From: Thermodesulfobacteriales bacterium
Lineage (GTDB): Bacteria; Desulfobacterota; Thermodesulfobacteria; Thermodesulfobacteriales; Thermodesulfatatoraceae
Assembly (NCBI GenBank): GCA_026988575.1
Contig: JALSKZ010000076.1
Location: 1 to 33,067, forward strand
Length of the DNA stretch: 33,067 nucleotides
Direction: 5' to 3'
Each line of letters starts with the position of its first letter. Positions within the stretch are counted from its first letter, which is position 1. This document shows positions 1 through 9,176 of this stretch, one piece after another. The position numbers and the translations under genes were made by a program. Under the pieces are notes generated by a model. The model did not search any database and was not told the origin of the DNA. It worked only from the letters and a program-made list of their open reading frames with translations.

Positions 1-1
1 A

Positions 2-922
2 TGCTTTAGTGATTGTGCCTATTGTCCCCTGCGGGCTGATAACGACCCTTTGCGCTCGAGCCTAAGCCCTGAAGAAATTGTAAGGGCCTTTATGGCTCTC
101 TGGCAAAAAAGAATAGTGCACGGGCTCTTTCTGAGTTCAGGTGTCTTTGCTGCCCCTGATACCGTGATGGAACATCTCATTCAGGTGGCCCGCATTCTGC
201 GGGAAAAAGAAGGGTTCCAGGGCTACATTCACTTAAAAGTCATTCCCGGGGCAAGTGAGGCTGCCATAGCAGAAGCCGCCAAATTTGCCAATGCCCTTTC
301 GGTAAACCTTGAGGCCCCCAGCGCCAGATATCTGTCTTCTCTTAGCAGGCGCAAGGATTTTGCCAAGGTGTTTGAAAATCTCAAAAAAATTTCTCTTATC
401 AGGGAAAGAAGAGGATTTTCTCTTTCTCAGACAACGCAGTTTGTGGTAGGGGCCGCTGGCGAAAAAGACGCAGACATAATCTTTCAAACAGCCTTTCTTT
501 ATGAAAGGCTTAAGCTTAACCGGGTTTACTTTTCAGCCTATCAACCAGGCCTTGGGCGAGAGGATTTGCCTGGCGAAACTTTGGCTCCCAAGAGCAATTT
601 TTTGCTGCGTGAGCACAGGCTTTATCAGGTGGATTTTATGCTTCGCAAATATGGCTTCAAAGCCAAAGAAATCCCTTTAAAAAATGGTTTCTTGTCCCTT
701 GAAAAAGACCCCAAAGAGGCCTGGGCAGAGAAGAATCAAGCCTTCTTTCCGGTAAATGTAAACCGCGCTTCTTACTGGAAACTTTTGCGTGTGCCAGGCA
801 TTGGCCCTACCATTGCCAAAAGAATAGTGGCCGCAAGAAAGCATGCCAGGCTAAGGGACATCGAGCCCTTCTTCCCCAATAAAAAACTCTTTGCCAAGGC
901 CAAGCGTTATGTTTGCTATTAG
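2..922 (+). CDS. Radical SAM DNA modification/repair protein, 3' part (gene begins before the window)
   Basis: The frame is open to the left edge. Its first visible residues are CFSDCAYC, the CxxxCxxC cysteine triad that holds the [4Fe-4S] cluster of radical SAM enzymes, so the TTG at 50 is not the true start. The C-terminus, from about position 755, carries a helix-hairpin-helix (VNRASYWKLLRVPGIGPTIA), a DNA-binding element. The middle has REHRLYQVDFMLRKYGF, typical of the family named putative DNA modification/repair radical SAM protein, often linked to a uracil-DNA-glycosylase-like partner. That partner is not the next gene here; a methyltransferase follows after 168 bp. The substrate is unknown. 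Confident on family, not on reaction. The missing N-terminus should be well under 100 residues, because the cysteine motif lies near the start in this superfamily. Confidence 0.85.
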   Translation, partial: CFSDCAYCPLRADNDPLRSSLSPEEIVRAFMALWQKRIVHGLFLSSGVFAAPDTVMEHLIQVARILREKEGFQGYIHLKVIPGASEAAIAEAAKFANALSVNLEAPSARYLSSLSRRKDFAKVFENLKKISLIRERRGFSLSQTTQFVVGAAGEKDADIIFQTAFLYERLKLNRVYFSAYQPGLGREDLPGETLAPKSNFLLREHRLYQVDFMLRKYGFKAKEIPLKNGFLSLEKDPKEAWAEKNQAFFPVNVNRASYWKLLRVPGIGPTIAKRIVAARKHARLRDIEPFFPNKKLFAKAKRYVCY

Positions 923-1090
923 GGAAATTCAAGCTGCCGTTGCAAGCGAAGGGGGAGCTTGAGATCACCAGGGCAGGTTAATGCCTAACCGTAAGGGAAG
1001 ATTATTAACGTCTCTAAGGCTACCCATTGACGAATAGTTAGAAATGTTGTCTAAAAATTTTGTCGTTATGCAAAATTAGGAGAGTAAGCG
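923..1090 (+). other. Intergenic leader with small inverted repeats
   Basis: No ORF. Two inverted repeats are visible: TCAAGCT (929-935) with AGCTTGA (956-962), and GGTTA (976-980) with TAACC (986-990) around a 5-nt loop. Neither is followed by a T-run, so they do not look like a terminator. An AT-rich stretch and an AGGAG Shine-Dalgarno precede the next gene. I could not match it to a known riboswitch. Confidence 0.35.
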
Positions 1091-1789
1091 TTGAAACGTA
1101 TTCTGGAACCAGAACTTATGCTCGATGAGGAACAGGCCAAGGCCTATGCCCTGGCTGATTTTTCCGTTCCGCACCAGATGTTTGTGGACCTTTTCAGAAA
1201 AAAGTTTGGTCCTGTGCTCACCGGTTTGGTATTAGACCTTGGTTGTGGCCCGGCAGATATAAGCGTGCGCTTTGCCAAGGCCTATCCCCATTGCACTATC
1301 ATCGGCCTTGATGGCTCTCCTGCCATGCTCAAATACGGCCAAAGGCGCCTGGAAAAAGAAGGCCTAACTGACCGCATAAAGCTCACCCTTGGTAAAATAC
1401 CTGAGGTTGATTTGCCTGAAAAATCATTTGACGCTGTTATTGTAAACTCCCTTCTGCACCACTTGCCAGAGCCCCTGATAATGTGGGAAATAATCAAAAA
1501 AGTAGCCAAACCCAAGGCTCCAGTCTTTGTAATGGACCTTTTGCGCCCCGCAACCAAAGAAGAGGCCCTAAATATAGTAGAAAAATACGCGAGAAACGAA
1601 CCAGATATTCTCAAAAGAGACTTCTACTATTCTCTCTTGGCGGGTTTTCGCCCGGAAGAAATCGAGGAACAACTCAGGCAAGCAGCCCTTTCTTACTGGA
1701 CCTTCGAAATAATTACCGACCGACATTTTATTGTTTATGGGCGGTTTCTTGCCGTTTCCCAAAAGAGGCTGACCTCTGGTTCCCTCTAA
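1091..1789 (+). CDS. Class I SAM-dependent methyltransferase
   Basis: A 232-residue Rossmann-fold methyltransferase. Motif I (VLDLGCGPADISV) lies at about residues 46-58, the acidic end of beta-2 (IIGLDGSPAML) binds the SAM ribose, and VIVNSLLHHLPEP is the motif IV/post-IV region of the Methyltransf_11/25 group. The start is TTG with an AGGAG Shine-Dalgarno 6-7 nt upstream. The acceptor cannot be read from sequence; relatives act on small molecules, lipids, quinones or arsenite. No arsenite-binding cysteine cluster is present. The neighbours (radical SAM protein upstream, chemoreceptor downstream) do not fix the role. The C-terminus (about 150-232) is helical and may shape the acceptor pocket. 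Confidence 0.85.
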   Translation: MKRILEPELMLDEEQAKAYALADFSVPHQMFVDLFRKKFGPVLTGLVLDLGCGPADISVRFAKAYPHCTIIGLDGSPAMLKYGQRRLEKEGLTDRIKLTLGKIPEVDLPEKSFDAVIVNSLLHHLPEPLIMWEIIKKVAKPKAPVFVMDLLRPATKEEALNIVEKYARNEPDILKRDFYYSLLAGFRPEEIEEQLRQAALSYWTFEIITDRHFIVYGRFLAVSQKRLTSGSL

Positions 1790-1858
1790 GCATCATAATG
1801 GCCATTTAAAAGTTTTTTTTTACCTTCCGAAAATACACAAAAAAAGCGGGAGGGAGAG

Positions 1859-3472
1859 ATGAGAAGAGTCCTAGAAAAGTATTGGACGTTTCGGTTTTTT
1901 TCTTTTTTGCAGGCCTTTTTGGGTTGTTTGATCTTTGCGGTTTTTTTGGCCGTAATAATTCATTCTACCACTACGATCCTGCTACATCTTCAAAAGCAGA
2001 AATTAAGGGACTTGGTAGAATCTGCCTATTCTATTGTAGATCATTACTATTCTCTGGCACAAAAAGGAAAACTTACCGAGGCGGAGGCTCAAGAACTAGC
2101 CAAAGAGACAATAAAATCTTTAAAATACGGTCCAGAAAAGAAAGATTATTTTTGGATAAATAGCGATAATCCCTCTAAAACTATAATGATTATGCATCCA
2201 TATAATACCAATCTTGTGGGAAGAGATATCACAGATATTCACGATAAAAAAGGGATTAGAATGTGGCGTAAAATGGCCCAAATTGCTTCTACGCAGGGAG
2301 AAGGCTTTTTAAGATATTATTGGCAGTATAAAGATAATAAAAATCTAGTCGAGCAAAAAATTTCATTTGTCAAGCATTTTGCTCCTTGGGGATGGGTAAT
2401 CGGTACGGGATTATATAAAAGAGACTTTAATGAGGAATACTATAGGGTAGTTAAAAAAATAATAGCTGGTTTTGTCGTATGTATCTTGCTTTATATAGGG
2501 ATATCTCTATTTTTTACGAGCATAATAATAAAGCCTATTATGTATCTAAAAGAATCTCTTAATTCTTTGTCAAAGGGAGATTTAAGAATAAAATTTCGAG
2601 AGTTTGGTGTAAAAGAATTTAGAGAAATTGCAAGGTCACTAAACATTACTACTTCAAATTTAAAAGATCTTTTGCGAGGAGTTTATAAAGAAACAGAAAA
2701 TATGGCTATTAAGACAAGTAATGTAAAGGAATCTGCGTCTGAAGTAGAAGAAGACATTGTTGGGGCAGAAAAGATAAGTGGAGAAATGGAATCTTTTGTT
2801 CAAAGAGTAATAGAAAGCATTAAAGATGAACAGATACTTATGGAACAGGTTTCTCAAGCGGTGCAAGAAATCAGTGAAAATACTATCAAGACTTCAGAGG
2901 TCACTTCTCAAGCGGTAGAAGAGGCCCAAAGGAGTCAAAAGATTATGAAAGATTTGCATAACACCATTGAGGGAGTTAACGGGATCCTTAAGATGATCGA
3001 AGATATTGCCAACCAGACTAATCTTTTGGCCTTAAACGCCAGTATAGAGGCTGCCAGGGCTGGGGAAGCCGGTAAAGGGTTTGCAGTGGTAGCAAACGAG
3101 GTGAAAGAGCTGGCCAAACAGACTACCGAGGCCACCAAGGAAATTTCGCAGCAATTAAAGAGTATTAAATCCCAAAGCAGAGGTGCCTTAGAGGCCGTGG
3201 AAAATATTGCTGCAATAATAGATCAGGTCAATGAAGGCGCTGCTTCGGTGGCTTCGGCTATAGAGGAACACACTTCGGTGATGGGAGAGATAACCCAACG
3301 TATAGAACAACAAGGGGAAACAGCTGAAGAGATAGGGACAAAGAGTGCGAAAGTACGAGAAACCATGACCAAGAGTGTGGAGATAGTGAAAAACTTTTAC
3401 CGCGACGCCGAAGAATTGCTTAATGCTACTGAGCGCCTGAAGGAAAAGGCGGCCCAATTTCGTATAGAGTAG
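1859..3472 (+). CDS. Methyl-accepting chemotaxis protein with a single Cache sensor
   Basis: A 537-residue transmembrane chemoreceptor. TM1 is at about residues 12-36. A periplasmic sCache_2-type domain follows ([20 protein letters not shown], then GWVIGTGLY near its end). TM2 is at about 200-222, a HAMP region at 223-275, and the long coiled-coil signalling domain runs to the C-terminus. The hairpin tip that contacts CheA/CheW is clear ([19 protein letters not shown], about residues 383-401). There is no C-terminal CheR-binding pentapeptide. The start ATG has a GGGAGGGA Shine-Dalgarno. Relatives of this sensor often bind small carboxylates, but the ligand here is unknown. The first two thirds of the gene are distinctly more AT-rich than the signalling module. 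Confidence 0.93.
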   Translation: MRRVLEKYWTFRFFSFLQAFLGCLIFAVFLAVIIHSTTTILLHLQKQKLRDLVESAYSIVDHYYSLAQKGKLTEAEAQELAKETIKSLKYGPEKKDYFWINSDNPSKTIMIMHPYNTNLVGRDITDIHDKKGIRMWRKMAQIASTQGEGFLRYYWQYKDNKNLVEQKISFVKHFAPWGWVIGTGLYKRDFNEEYYRVVKKIIAGFVVCILLYIGISLFFTSIIIKPIMYLKESLNSLSKGDLRIKFREFGVKEFREIARSLNITTSNLKDLLRGVYKETENMAIKTSNVKESASEVEEDIVGAEKISGEMESFVQRVIESIKDEQILMEQVSQAVQEISENTIKTSEVTSQAVEEAQRSQKIMKDLHNTIEGVNGILKMIEDIANQTNLLALNASIEAARAGEAGKGFAVVANEVKELAKQTTEATKEISQQLKSIKSQSRGALEAVENIAAIIDQVNEGAASVASAIEEHTSVMGEITQRIEQQGETAEEIGTKSAKVRETMTKSVEIVKNFYRDAEELLNATERLKEKAAQFRIE

Positions 3473-3596
3473 GAGAGTTTGTGCCTTTCAGGGCAGAGTT
3501 AGCCGGGTTGCCGGGATGAAAAGGCTGTATTCTTTGGGTTGATTTGTAAGGGGGTTTGTTTTATGTACTGAAATTTTTTTATAAGTCGTCTCCATC
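3473..3596. other. Intergenic region between the chemoreceptor and the tRNA promoter
   Basis: No ORF or recognised RNA. A short TGCC/GGCA inverted repeat lies at 3482-3495. No convincing terminator follows the chemoreceptor gene. Confidence 0.4.
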
Positions 3597-3625
3597 TTGA
3601 CATAGCTTTGGTAGGCTTCTAATAT
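3597..3625 (+). promoter_or_regulatory. Sigma70-type promoter of tRNA-Gly
   Basis: The -35 box TTGACA (3597-3602) and -10 box TAATAT (3620-3625) are separated by exactly 17 nt. The predicted transcription start is near 3632, about 13 nt before the mature tRNA 5' end. Confidence 0.8.
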
Positions 3626-3644
3626 TATTTTTGCGCTATAAAGG

Positions 3645-3720
3645 GCGGGTATAGCTCAGTTGGTAGAGCATCAGCTTCCCAAGCTGAGGGTCGCGGGTTC
3701 GAATCCCGTTGCCCGCTCCA
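3645..3720 (+). tRNA. tRNA-Gly (anticodon CCC)
   Basis: A full cloverleaf is visible: acceptor GCGGGTA pairs with TGCCCGC (one G-T wobble), D arm GCTC...GAGC, anticodon stem TCAGC/GCTGA with loop TTCCCAA (anticodon CCC, reading GGG), T arm GCGGG-TTCGAAT-CCCGT. The discriminator is T and the CCA end (3718-3720) is encoded. It has its own promoter upstream and a terminator directly downstream. Confidence 0.96.
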
Positions 3721-3726
3721 GAAAGA

Positions 3727-3750
3727 AACCGGCTCAAGGCCGGTTTTTTA
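3727..3750 (+). terminator. Intrinsic terminator after tRNA-Gly
   Basis: The stem AACCGGC / GCCGGTT closes a short CTCAAG-type loop and is followed by a run of T (TTTTTT). It begins within 10 nt of the tRNA CCA end. Confidence 0.85.
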
Positions 3751-3761
3751 TATGGGCTTTT

Positions 3762-3791
3762 AAAAGTGGGCCTTTAACGCCCACTTTTTTT
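3762..3791 (+). terminator. Second terminator-like hairpin just before rimP
   Basis: AAAAGTGGGC and GCCCACTTTT form a long stem with a CTTTAAC loop, followed by more T. It lies about 15 nt before the rimP ATG, so it either backs up the first terminator or acts as a conditional attenuator of the rimP-nusA operon. Confidence 0.65.
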
Positions 3792-3805
3792 GTTAGGGAA
3801 ACCTT

Positions 3806-4273
3806 ATGTCTAGAGAAGAAGTAGTGAAAAAGGTTTGGGATTTGGCCGAACCGGTGGTCTTGGCCCGGGGGCTAGAGCTAGTCGATGTGGTATTTCGCCG
3901 TGAACCCCAAGGGTGGGTTTTGCGACTATACATTGATCGTCCAGGCGGTGTTACTTTGGGAGATTGTGTGCAAATAAGCGAAATTATAAGCGATTTGTTA
4001 GATGCTAAGGATTTTATTCACCATTCTTATAATCTAGAGGTATCTTCTCCTGGACTAGATAGACCTTTGCGCAGACCGGAGGATTTTGAGCGTTTTGCCG
4101 GAGACAAGGTAAAGATCACTCTCAAACAGCCTTTGGAAGGGCGACGAAATTTTACTGGTTTGTTAAGAGGTTTAAGGCAGGGGAAGGTCCTTTTGGAGAT
4201 AGAGGGACGGGTGTGGGAGCTTCCCTTAGAGGGGATCAAAAAGGCCCACATCAAATATGAGTTTGATGTTTAA
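3806..4273 (+). CDS. rimP: Ribosome maturation factor RimP
   Basis: A 155-residue protein, the usual RimP length, needed for maturation of the 30S subunit. Family signatures are LVDVVFRREPQGWVLRLYIDRPGGVTLGDC-like text near residues 22-53 (read in two pieces: LVDVVFRRE and LRLYIDRPGG) and LEVSSPGLDRPL (about 79-90), followed by the C-terminal SH3-like domain. The start ATG follows a TTAGGGAAAC leader with a weak Shine-Dalgarno. It is the first gene of the nusA-infB operon, as in many bacteria, and NusA follows within about 30 bp. Confidence 0.95.
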   Translation: MSREEVVKKVWDLAEPVVLARGLELVDVVFRREPQGWVLRLYIDRPGGVTLGDCVQISEIISDLLDAKDFIHHSYNLEVSSPGLDRPLRRPEDFERFAGDKVKITLKQPLEGRRNFTGLLRGLRQGKVLLEIEGRVWELPLEGIKKAHIKYEFDV

Positions 4274-4300
4274 GGGAGTTTGATTTTTAAGGGGATGAAC

Positions 4301-5614
4301 ATGGCCGGAGAAGTGCGCAAGATCGTCGAACAATTTAGTAAAGAAAAGGGAATCCCTCGTCAGATTATTATTGAAGCCTTGGTAGAAGGTATGCGGGCAG
4401 CCGCACGCAAACGTTTTGGCCCTAGGGCCGAGATAGATGTGCAATATAATGAAGATACCGGGGAGATAGAAGTCTTTCGTTTCCGTCAGGTAGTGGAAAG
4501 GGTCAAGGATCCAGACAGAGAAATATCCCTGGAGGAAGCGCGGTCCTTGGATCCAAACGTACAGGTAGGTGATGAAATCGGGGTCAAGATCGATGTACGG
4601 GAGTTAGGACGTATAGCGGCCCAGTTGGCCAAGCAAATTCTCTTTCAGAAGGTTCGTGGGGCTGAACGCGAGCTTATCTATCAGGAATATAAAGATCGTA
4701 TAGGACAAATTGTTACCGGTTTTGTGCACCGTTTTGACCGGGGAAACATTATTGTTTCTCTAGGTCGTGCGGAGGCAGTGCTACCTACCGCAGAACAGAT
4801 CCCCAATGAGCGTTACCATAGGGGAGACCGCATAAGGGCCCTGATATTGGAGGTGCACCGGGCTGGTAGAGATCCCCAAATAGTGCTTTCGCGCACACAT
4901 CCCGATTTTTTAAGGCGCCTTTTTGAGCTAGAAGTCCCGGAGATTAAGGAAGGGATCGTCAAGATAGTCGCGGTGGCCCGTGAGCCTGGCTCGAGGGCCA
5001 AGATGGCGGTGGTTTCTTCCGACCCTGATGTTGATCCCGTGGGCGCTTGTGTAGGGCTAAAGGGTTCAAGGGTCCAGGCGGTGGTGCAAGAATTAAAAGG
5101 CGAAAAGATCGACATTATCCCCTGGAATCCGGATCCGGCCCGTTTGGTCTATAATGCTTTGGCGCCGGCAGAATGCACACGGGTGATTATCGATGAAGAC
5201 AGCAAGACCCTAGAGGTCATTGTACCAGACGATCAACTTTCTTTGGCCATTGGCAAACAGGGCCAAAATGTACGTTTGGCTTCTAAACTCTTGGGCTGGC
5301 GTATAGACGTGATGAGTGAAAGCCAGTACATGCGCCGCCAAGATCCTTTCTTCCTGGAGATGCTCGAGATAGATGGAATGACCGAAGAAATCGCGGCTAA
5401 ACTCTATGATCAGGGTATAAATTCTCTTTCGGCTCTGGTGCAAGCGGATATAGAGCAGGTGGCAGAAATAGCAAGGTTGCGGGATTCAGAGGCAAAGTCG
5501 TTGATCGAGGCGGCTCAAAAATATCTGGAAACAAAGGCCAGTGTCCAGTCTGAACAAGACGTGACGGAAGAGAATACTTTAGAGGTGTCCAGTGCAGAAG
5601 GTGTTGAGTCCTAA
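4301..5614 (+). CDS. nusA: Transcription termination/antitermination protein NusA
   Basis: About 437 residues. The order is the RNA-polymerase-binding N-terminal domain (with RQIIIEALVEGM and ARKRFG), S1 domain (about 130-195, GQIVTGFVHRFDRGNIIVSL), two KH domains (GACVGLKGSRVQAVVQEL, then LAIGKQGQNVRLASKL), then one helical/HhH C-terminal region (about 355-420) and an acidic tail. Three in-frame starts exist: TTG 4280, ATG 4295 and ATG 4301. I chose 4301 because AAGGGG ends 6 nt before it; the others sit almost on top of their Shine-Dalgarno. NusA controls pausing and termination and couples to the rimP-infB operon. The 3' end overlaps ylxR by about 23 nt. Confidence 0.95.
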   Translation: MAGEVRKIVEQFSKEKGIPRQIIIEALVEGMRAAARKRFGPRAEIDVQYNEDTGEIEVFRFRQVVERVKDPDREISLEEARSLDPNVQVGDEIGVKIDVRELGRIAAQLAKQILFQKVRGAERELIYQEYKDRIGQIVTGFVHRFDRGNIIVSLGRAEAVLPTAEQIPNERYHRGDRIRALILEVHRAGRDPQIVLSRTHPDFLRRLFELEVPEIKEGIVKIVAVAREPGSRAKMAVVSSDPDVDPVGACVGLKGSRVQAVVQELKGEKIDIIPWNPDPARLVYNALAPAECTRVIIDEDSKTLEVIVPDDQLSLAIGKQGQNVRLASKLLGWRIDVMSESQYMRRQDPFFLEMLEIDGMTEEIAAKLYDQGINSLSALVQADIEQVAEIARLRDSEAKSLIEAAQKYLETKASVQSEQDVTEENTLEVSSAEGVES

Positions 5615-5909
5615 AAAGAGGCATATCCCCAAGAGGATGTGCCTTATTTGTGGACAAAAAAGGCCCAAAAAAGATCTGTGGCGGTTGGCCCTAAACGAGA
5701 GAGGGTATGTCTTTTTTGATCCGGAACAGGTTTCTCCTGGGCGGGGGGCATATGTGTGCCCGGAAGATACTTGTATAGCAAAACTTTTTACCAAACATGG
5801 TGAAAAGCGTTTGCGCCATGCCTTTAAGGGACGGGCGCGGGGTTTGACCCAAAAAACAATTGAAGCATTAATGGCGGCCTTGGAGTCGCGGGAAGGGGGC
5901 ACAGGTTAA
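5592..5909 (+). CDS. ylxR: YlxR family RNA-binding protein (DUF448)
   Basis: A small basic protein of about 105 residues that begins (GTG) inside the end of nusA. The family motif is visible: [17 protein letters not shown], then [17 protein letters not shown], with the GRGAY loop and a CxxC/C..C cysteine arrangement. YlxR proteins have a nucleic-acid-binding fold and sit between nusA and infB in many genomes; a role in transcriptional regulation or in RNase P interaction has been proposed for homologues. The start could also be GTG 5601, TTG 5604 or ATG 5637; the family normally has about 10-15 residues before the first cysteine, which favours an upstream start. Confidence 0.88.
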   Translation: MQKVLSPKKRHIPKRMCLICGQKRPKKDLWRLALNERGYVFFDPEQVSPGRGAYVCPEDTCIAKLFTKHGEKRLRHAFKGRARGLTQKTIEALMAALESREGGTG

Positions 5910-5910
5910 T

Positions 5911-8853
5911 ATGGGTAAGATAAGAGTATATGATCTGGCCAAAGAAATGGGGGTAGCTCCTAAAGAGCTGGCAGACAGGATCAAACAAATGGGCTATAGC
6001 ATTCGAACGCATTCAAGTACTATCTCAGAAAGTGAGGCTAGGGAAATTCGTGTTCGTTTGGAAGCCGAAGGTTGGGGCAAGAAAGAAGGCCTTTCAGAAA
6101 ATAAAGAAGAGAAGAAGACAGTTTCGCAGCATACAGTAATTGTGCGTCGGTCTAAAGAAACTTCGCAAGAGAAAGAAGATACGCTGGAAGAAGAGAGAGA
6201 AGACATCCAGCCTACTCCAGAAGAAGCAACCCCCAAAGCAAAAGTTAAGCCAAAGATCAAACTAAAGTTAAAGATTAAAAAGCCTTTAAAAGGCAAAACA
6301 GAAAAAGAAACAAAGAAAGAGCCCCCGAAAGAAGAAATCAAAGAGGTTTCCTCTGCTAAAACCGTAGAAGAAGTAGCAGAAAAAGGCGAAAAGAAGGTTG
6401 TTGCTCCTTCCGTTCCTGAGATCAAGGCCAGGATTGTTGAGAAAAAGGTCCTTAAACCCAAAGAAGAACAAAAGGAGAAGGAGGTCCGAAAAGAAAAAGA
6501 AGCTCCTCCAGTAGAGGAAATTAAAGAGCCAGAAGCCCGGGCTGAAGAAAAGCCTCCCAAGGAGGCCAAGGTAGGAGTTGAAAAGGAACCTTCCCAAGAA
6601 GTCTCTGCCCCTTCGGAAAAGAAGGAGGCCAGGGTTACCAAGCCCTCTAGTGGGCCAAAGGTTGTAGCCCGTGCAGTGGGTATGGTCAAAACCCCTCTGC
6701 AAAGAGAAAGGGACAAAAAAGAAGGGGAATCCCGGATAAAGAAACACAAGAAAGAGCGGCGTGTAGTGACTGATTTTGCCAAGCGTTCCAAGCCTAAGGC
6801 CCCGGCTCCATCTCCCACCAGTATGGAAAAACCAGGAGACAAGAAGCCCAAACGGTCCCGTAAAAAACAAGTCGTGGAAATGGAAGATTTCCTTAAAAAG
6901 AAGGCCAAAAAGAAAGTTGGTCGCCCCAAGGCTGAACGGGAAGAGATTATGGAAGAGCTTGAGCTCATGAAAGAGCTGGAAAGTGTTGAGGGGATGGAGC
7001 TCCCAGAGGTTACGGAAGAGAAAAAGCCAGGGCCCAAAGGGGAAACGGAGAAGAAAGTTTCGGAAGAGCAGGAGCCAAAGGCCTCTACCTTGCCTCGTAG
7101 AGAGAAGAAGATAAAAGTTTACGAATCTATTCAGGTAGGCGAGTTGGCCAAGCTGATGGGGGTTAAGGCTTCAGATATTATCCGAAAGTTTATGGAAATG
7201 GGCACCATGGTAACCATCAACCAATCTATAGACCCCGATACAGCCGCGATTATAGCGGCAGAATTTGGTTTTGAAGTGGAACAAGCGCCTATAGAGGAAG
7301 AACAGCTACTGGAATACAAGCCCCCTGCTCCAGAGGAGCTAGAGCCTAGGTCTCCAGTAGTAACGGTTATGGGCCATGTAGACCATGGTAAGACTACCCT
7401 GTTAGACGCTGTTCGTCAGACCGATGTAGCCCTGAGAGAAGCCGGAGGGATTACCCAGCACATTGGTGCTTACAAGGTGCGTTTGGAAAACGGGCAAGAG
7501 ATCACTTTTATTGACACTCCTGGTCATGAAGCCTTTACTTCCATGCGTGCTCGTGGGGCCCAGGTTACCGATATAGTTATTCTGGTGGTAGCAGCAGACG
7601 ATGGCGTTATGGATCAGACCCGTGAAGCCATAGATCACGCCAAGGCTGCCGGGGTGCCGGTGGTGGTGGCTATTAACAAGATCGACAAACCCGATGCCAA
7701 TCCCGAGAGGGTCAAGACAGAGCTTGCCGAGCTGGGTTTGGTCCCTGAAGAATGGGGCGGAGAGACCCTTTATGTAGAGATTTCGGCCAAGAAAAAGATA
7801 GGCATTCGGGAGCTTCTGGATTTGGTTCTACTTCAGGCCGAAATGCTTGAGCTAAAGGCCGCTCCCAACCGTCCTGCGCGGGGGCGTATTATCGAGTCAC
7901 GTCTCGACAAGGGGCGCGGTCCGGTGGCCACTGTAATTATTCAGGAGGGCACCTTACACGAGGGGGATCCCTTTGTCGCAGGAGTTACCCATGGCCGGGT
8001 ACGGGCAATGCTCGATGAGCATGGGCGTCGCCTCAAGGAAGCGGGGCCTTCTACACCGGTTGAAATCCTTGGTTTTTCTGAGGTACCTCAGGCGGGAGAC
8101 GACTTTATCGTCATGCCCGATGAACAAAAAGCACGGAAAGTAGCAGAATACAGGGCGAGAAAACAGCGTGAGGCGGAGATGGCCCGGGAGGCCAAGATGT
8201 CCCTGGAACAACTCTTTGATAGGCTCCGCGAAGGAGAGATTAAAGAACTTAAGGTAATTCTTAAGGCCGATGTTCAGGGCACTTTAGAGGCCCTGGCCGA
8301 TTCTTTACGTAAACTAGCCACAGAAGAAGTAAGGGTAAATATTATCCGCACGGGTATAGGGGCGATCTCCGAAAGTGATGTAATGCTGGCCTCGGCCTCC
8401 AAGGCCATAATTATCGGCTTTAATGTTCGTCCTACACCCAAGGCCAAACAATTGGCTCAGCAAGAAAAGGTCGAGATCCGCTTCTATGACGTGATCTATA
8501 AGGTCATTGAAGATATTAAAAAGGCCATGAGCGGCCTTTTAGAACCGGAATACGAAGAAAAAATTATGGGGCTGGCGGAAGTACGGGCTACCTTTAAGGT
8601 ACCTAAGGTTGGTGTGGTGGCGGGTTGCTATGTCAAAGAAGGCCGGATTGAACGAGGAGCAAGGGTTCGTTTGCTTCGGGATAATGTGGTCGTCTATAAC
8701 GGGCGTATTTCCTCCCTTAAACGCTTTAAAGAGGATGTAAAAGAGGTACATGCCGGTTACGAGTGTGGTGTGGGGCTGGAAAACTTTAACGACATAAAGG
8801 TTGGAGACCACATCGAGGCCTACGAAATAATAGAGATCAAGCGCGAACTATAA
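5911..8853 (+). CDS. infB: Translation initiation factor IF-2
   Basis: A 980-residue GTPase that delivers initiator tRNA to the ribosome. An N-terminal IF2_N domain (about 1-52) is followed by a long Lys/Glu/Pro-rich low-complexity linker (about 60-400), a second IF2_N-like domain (about 405-460), and the G domain. The G-domain motifs are GHVDHGKT (G1, about 487-494), DTPGHE (G3, about 535) and NKID (G4, about 589). Domains II, III and the C-terminal fMet-tRNA-binding domain (ending near [10 protein letters not shown]) follow. Length is at the upper end of the family because of the linker. The ATG is 1 nt after the ylxR stop. The linker produces a long Ser/Phe-rich antisense reading frame that is not a gene. 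Confidence 0.97.
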   Translation: MGKIRVYDLAKEMGVAPKELADRIKQMGYSIRTHSSTISESEAREIRVRLEAEGWGKKEGLSENKEEKKTVSQHTVIVRRSKETSQEKEDTLEEEREDIQPTPEEATPKAKVKPKIKLKLKIKKPLKGKTEKETKKEPPKEEIKEVSSAKTVEEVAEKGEKKVVAPSVPEIKARIVEKKVLKPKEEQKEKEVRKEKEAPPVEEIKEPEARAEEKPPKEAKVGVEKEPSQEVSAPSEKKEARVTKPSSGPKVVARAVGMVKTPLQRERDKKEGESRIKKHKKERRVVTDFAKRSKPKAPAPSPTSMEKPGDKKPKRSRKKQVVEMEDFLKKKAKKKVGRPKAEREEIMEELELMKELESVEGMELPEVTEEKKPGPKGETEKKVSEEQEPKASTLPRREKKIKVYESIQVGELAKLMGVKASDIIRKFMEMGTMVTINQSIDPDTAAIIAAEFGFEVEQAPIEEEQLLEYKPPAPEELEPRSPVVTVMGHVDHGKTTLLDAVRQTDVALREAGGITQHIGAYKVRLENGQEITFIDTPGHEAFTSMRARGAQVTDIVILVVAADDGVMDQTREAIDHAKAAGVPVVVAINKIDKPDANPERVKTELAELGLVPEEWGGETLYVEISAKKKIGIRELLDLVLLQAEMLELKAAPNRPARGRIIESRLDKGRGPVATVIIQEGTLHEGDPFVAGVTHGRVRAMLDEHGRRLKEAGPSTPVEILGFSEVPQAGDDFIVMPDEQKARKVAEYRARKQREAEMAREAKMSLEQLFDRLREGEIKELKVILKADVQGTLEALADSLRKLATEEVRVNIIRTGIGAISESDVMLASASKAIIIGFNVRPTPKAKQLAQQEKVEIRFYDVIYKVIEDIKKAMSGLLEPEYEEKIMGLAEVRATFKVPKVGVVAGCYVKEGRIERGARVRLLRDNVVVYNGRISSLKRFKEDVKEVHAGYECGVGLENFNDIKVGDHIEAYEIIEIKREL

Positions 8854-8871
8854 TTGGTCCTCTGGGTGCTT

Positions 8872-9162
8872 ATGGTGGTAGGCATTATAAAGTTTAGCAT
8901 CCATATCCCTGAGACCAGGTCTCTTAAGGCCAAACGACAGGTTGTTCGCCGACTATTACAAAAAGCTAATGGTCGGTTTAAAAATATTGCTATATCTGAG
9001 GTTGGCAGCCACGACCTGTGGCAAAAGGCCGAAATAGGTGTATCAGCTGTGGGAGTAGACCACCAGGTCATCAACAGCTTGTTAGACCAGGTGCTAGACT
9101 ATTTTGAAGAGTTTGAAGATATCGAGATTATTCATGCCGATATGGAAATTTTTTCCCTGTGA
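8872..9162 (+). CDS. ylxP: YlxP-like protein (DUF503)
   Basis: A 96-residue protein with the DUF503 core IHIPETRSLKAKRQVVRRLL, SEVGSHDLWQKAEIGV and VDHQVINSLLDQVLDYFE. It lies between infB and rbfA, the conserved place for this family. Function is not established; neighbourhood points to ribosome assembly or translation. The frame is open from a TTG at 8854, immediately after the infB stop, but family members start with the equivalent of MVVGIIKF, so I chose ATG 8872. No strong Shine-Dalgarno is seen at either, which suggests translational coupling to infB. Confidence 0.85.
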   Translation: MVVGIIKFSIHIPETRSLKAKRQVVRRLLQKANGRFKNIAISEVGSHDLWQKAEIGVSAVGVDHQVINSLLDQVLDYFEEFEDIEIIHADMEIFSL

Positions 9163-9176
9163 GGGTGATAAACAAC

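Noticed and set aside
50-922. TTG 50 as the start of the radical SAM gene
   Set aside because: The same frame upstream contains the CxxxCxxC cluster motif, so the gene is continuous with the region before the window.
960-1050. Possible c-di-GMP riboswitch (CAGGGCA-like text)
   Set aside because: The conserved GACGCAAAGC segment and tetraloop/receptor are absent.
5994-7037. 347-residue minus-strand open frame under infB
   Set aside because: It is the antisense of the Lys/Glu codon-rich IF-2 linker, which yields Ser/Phe-rich text with no domain. A shorter 194-residue frame in the same place has the same cause.
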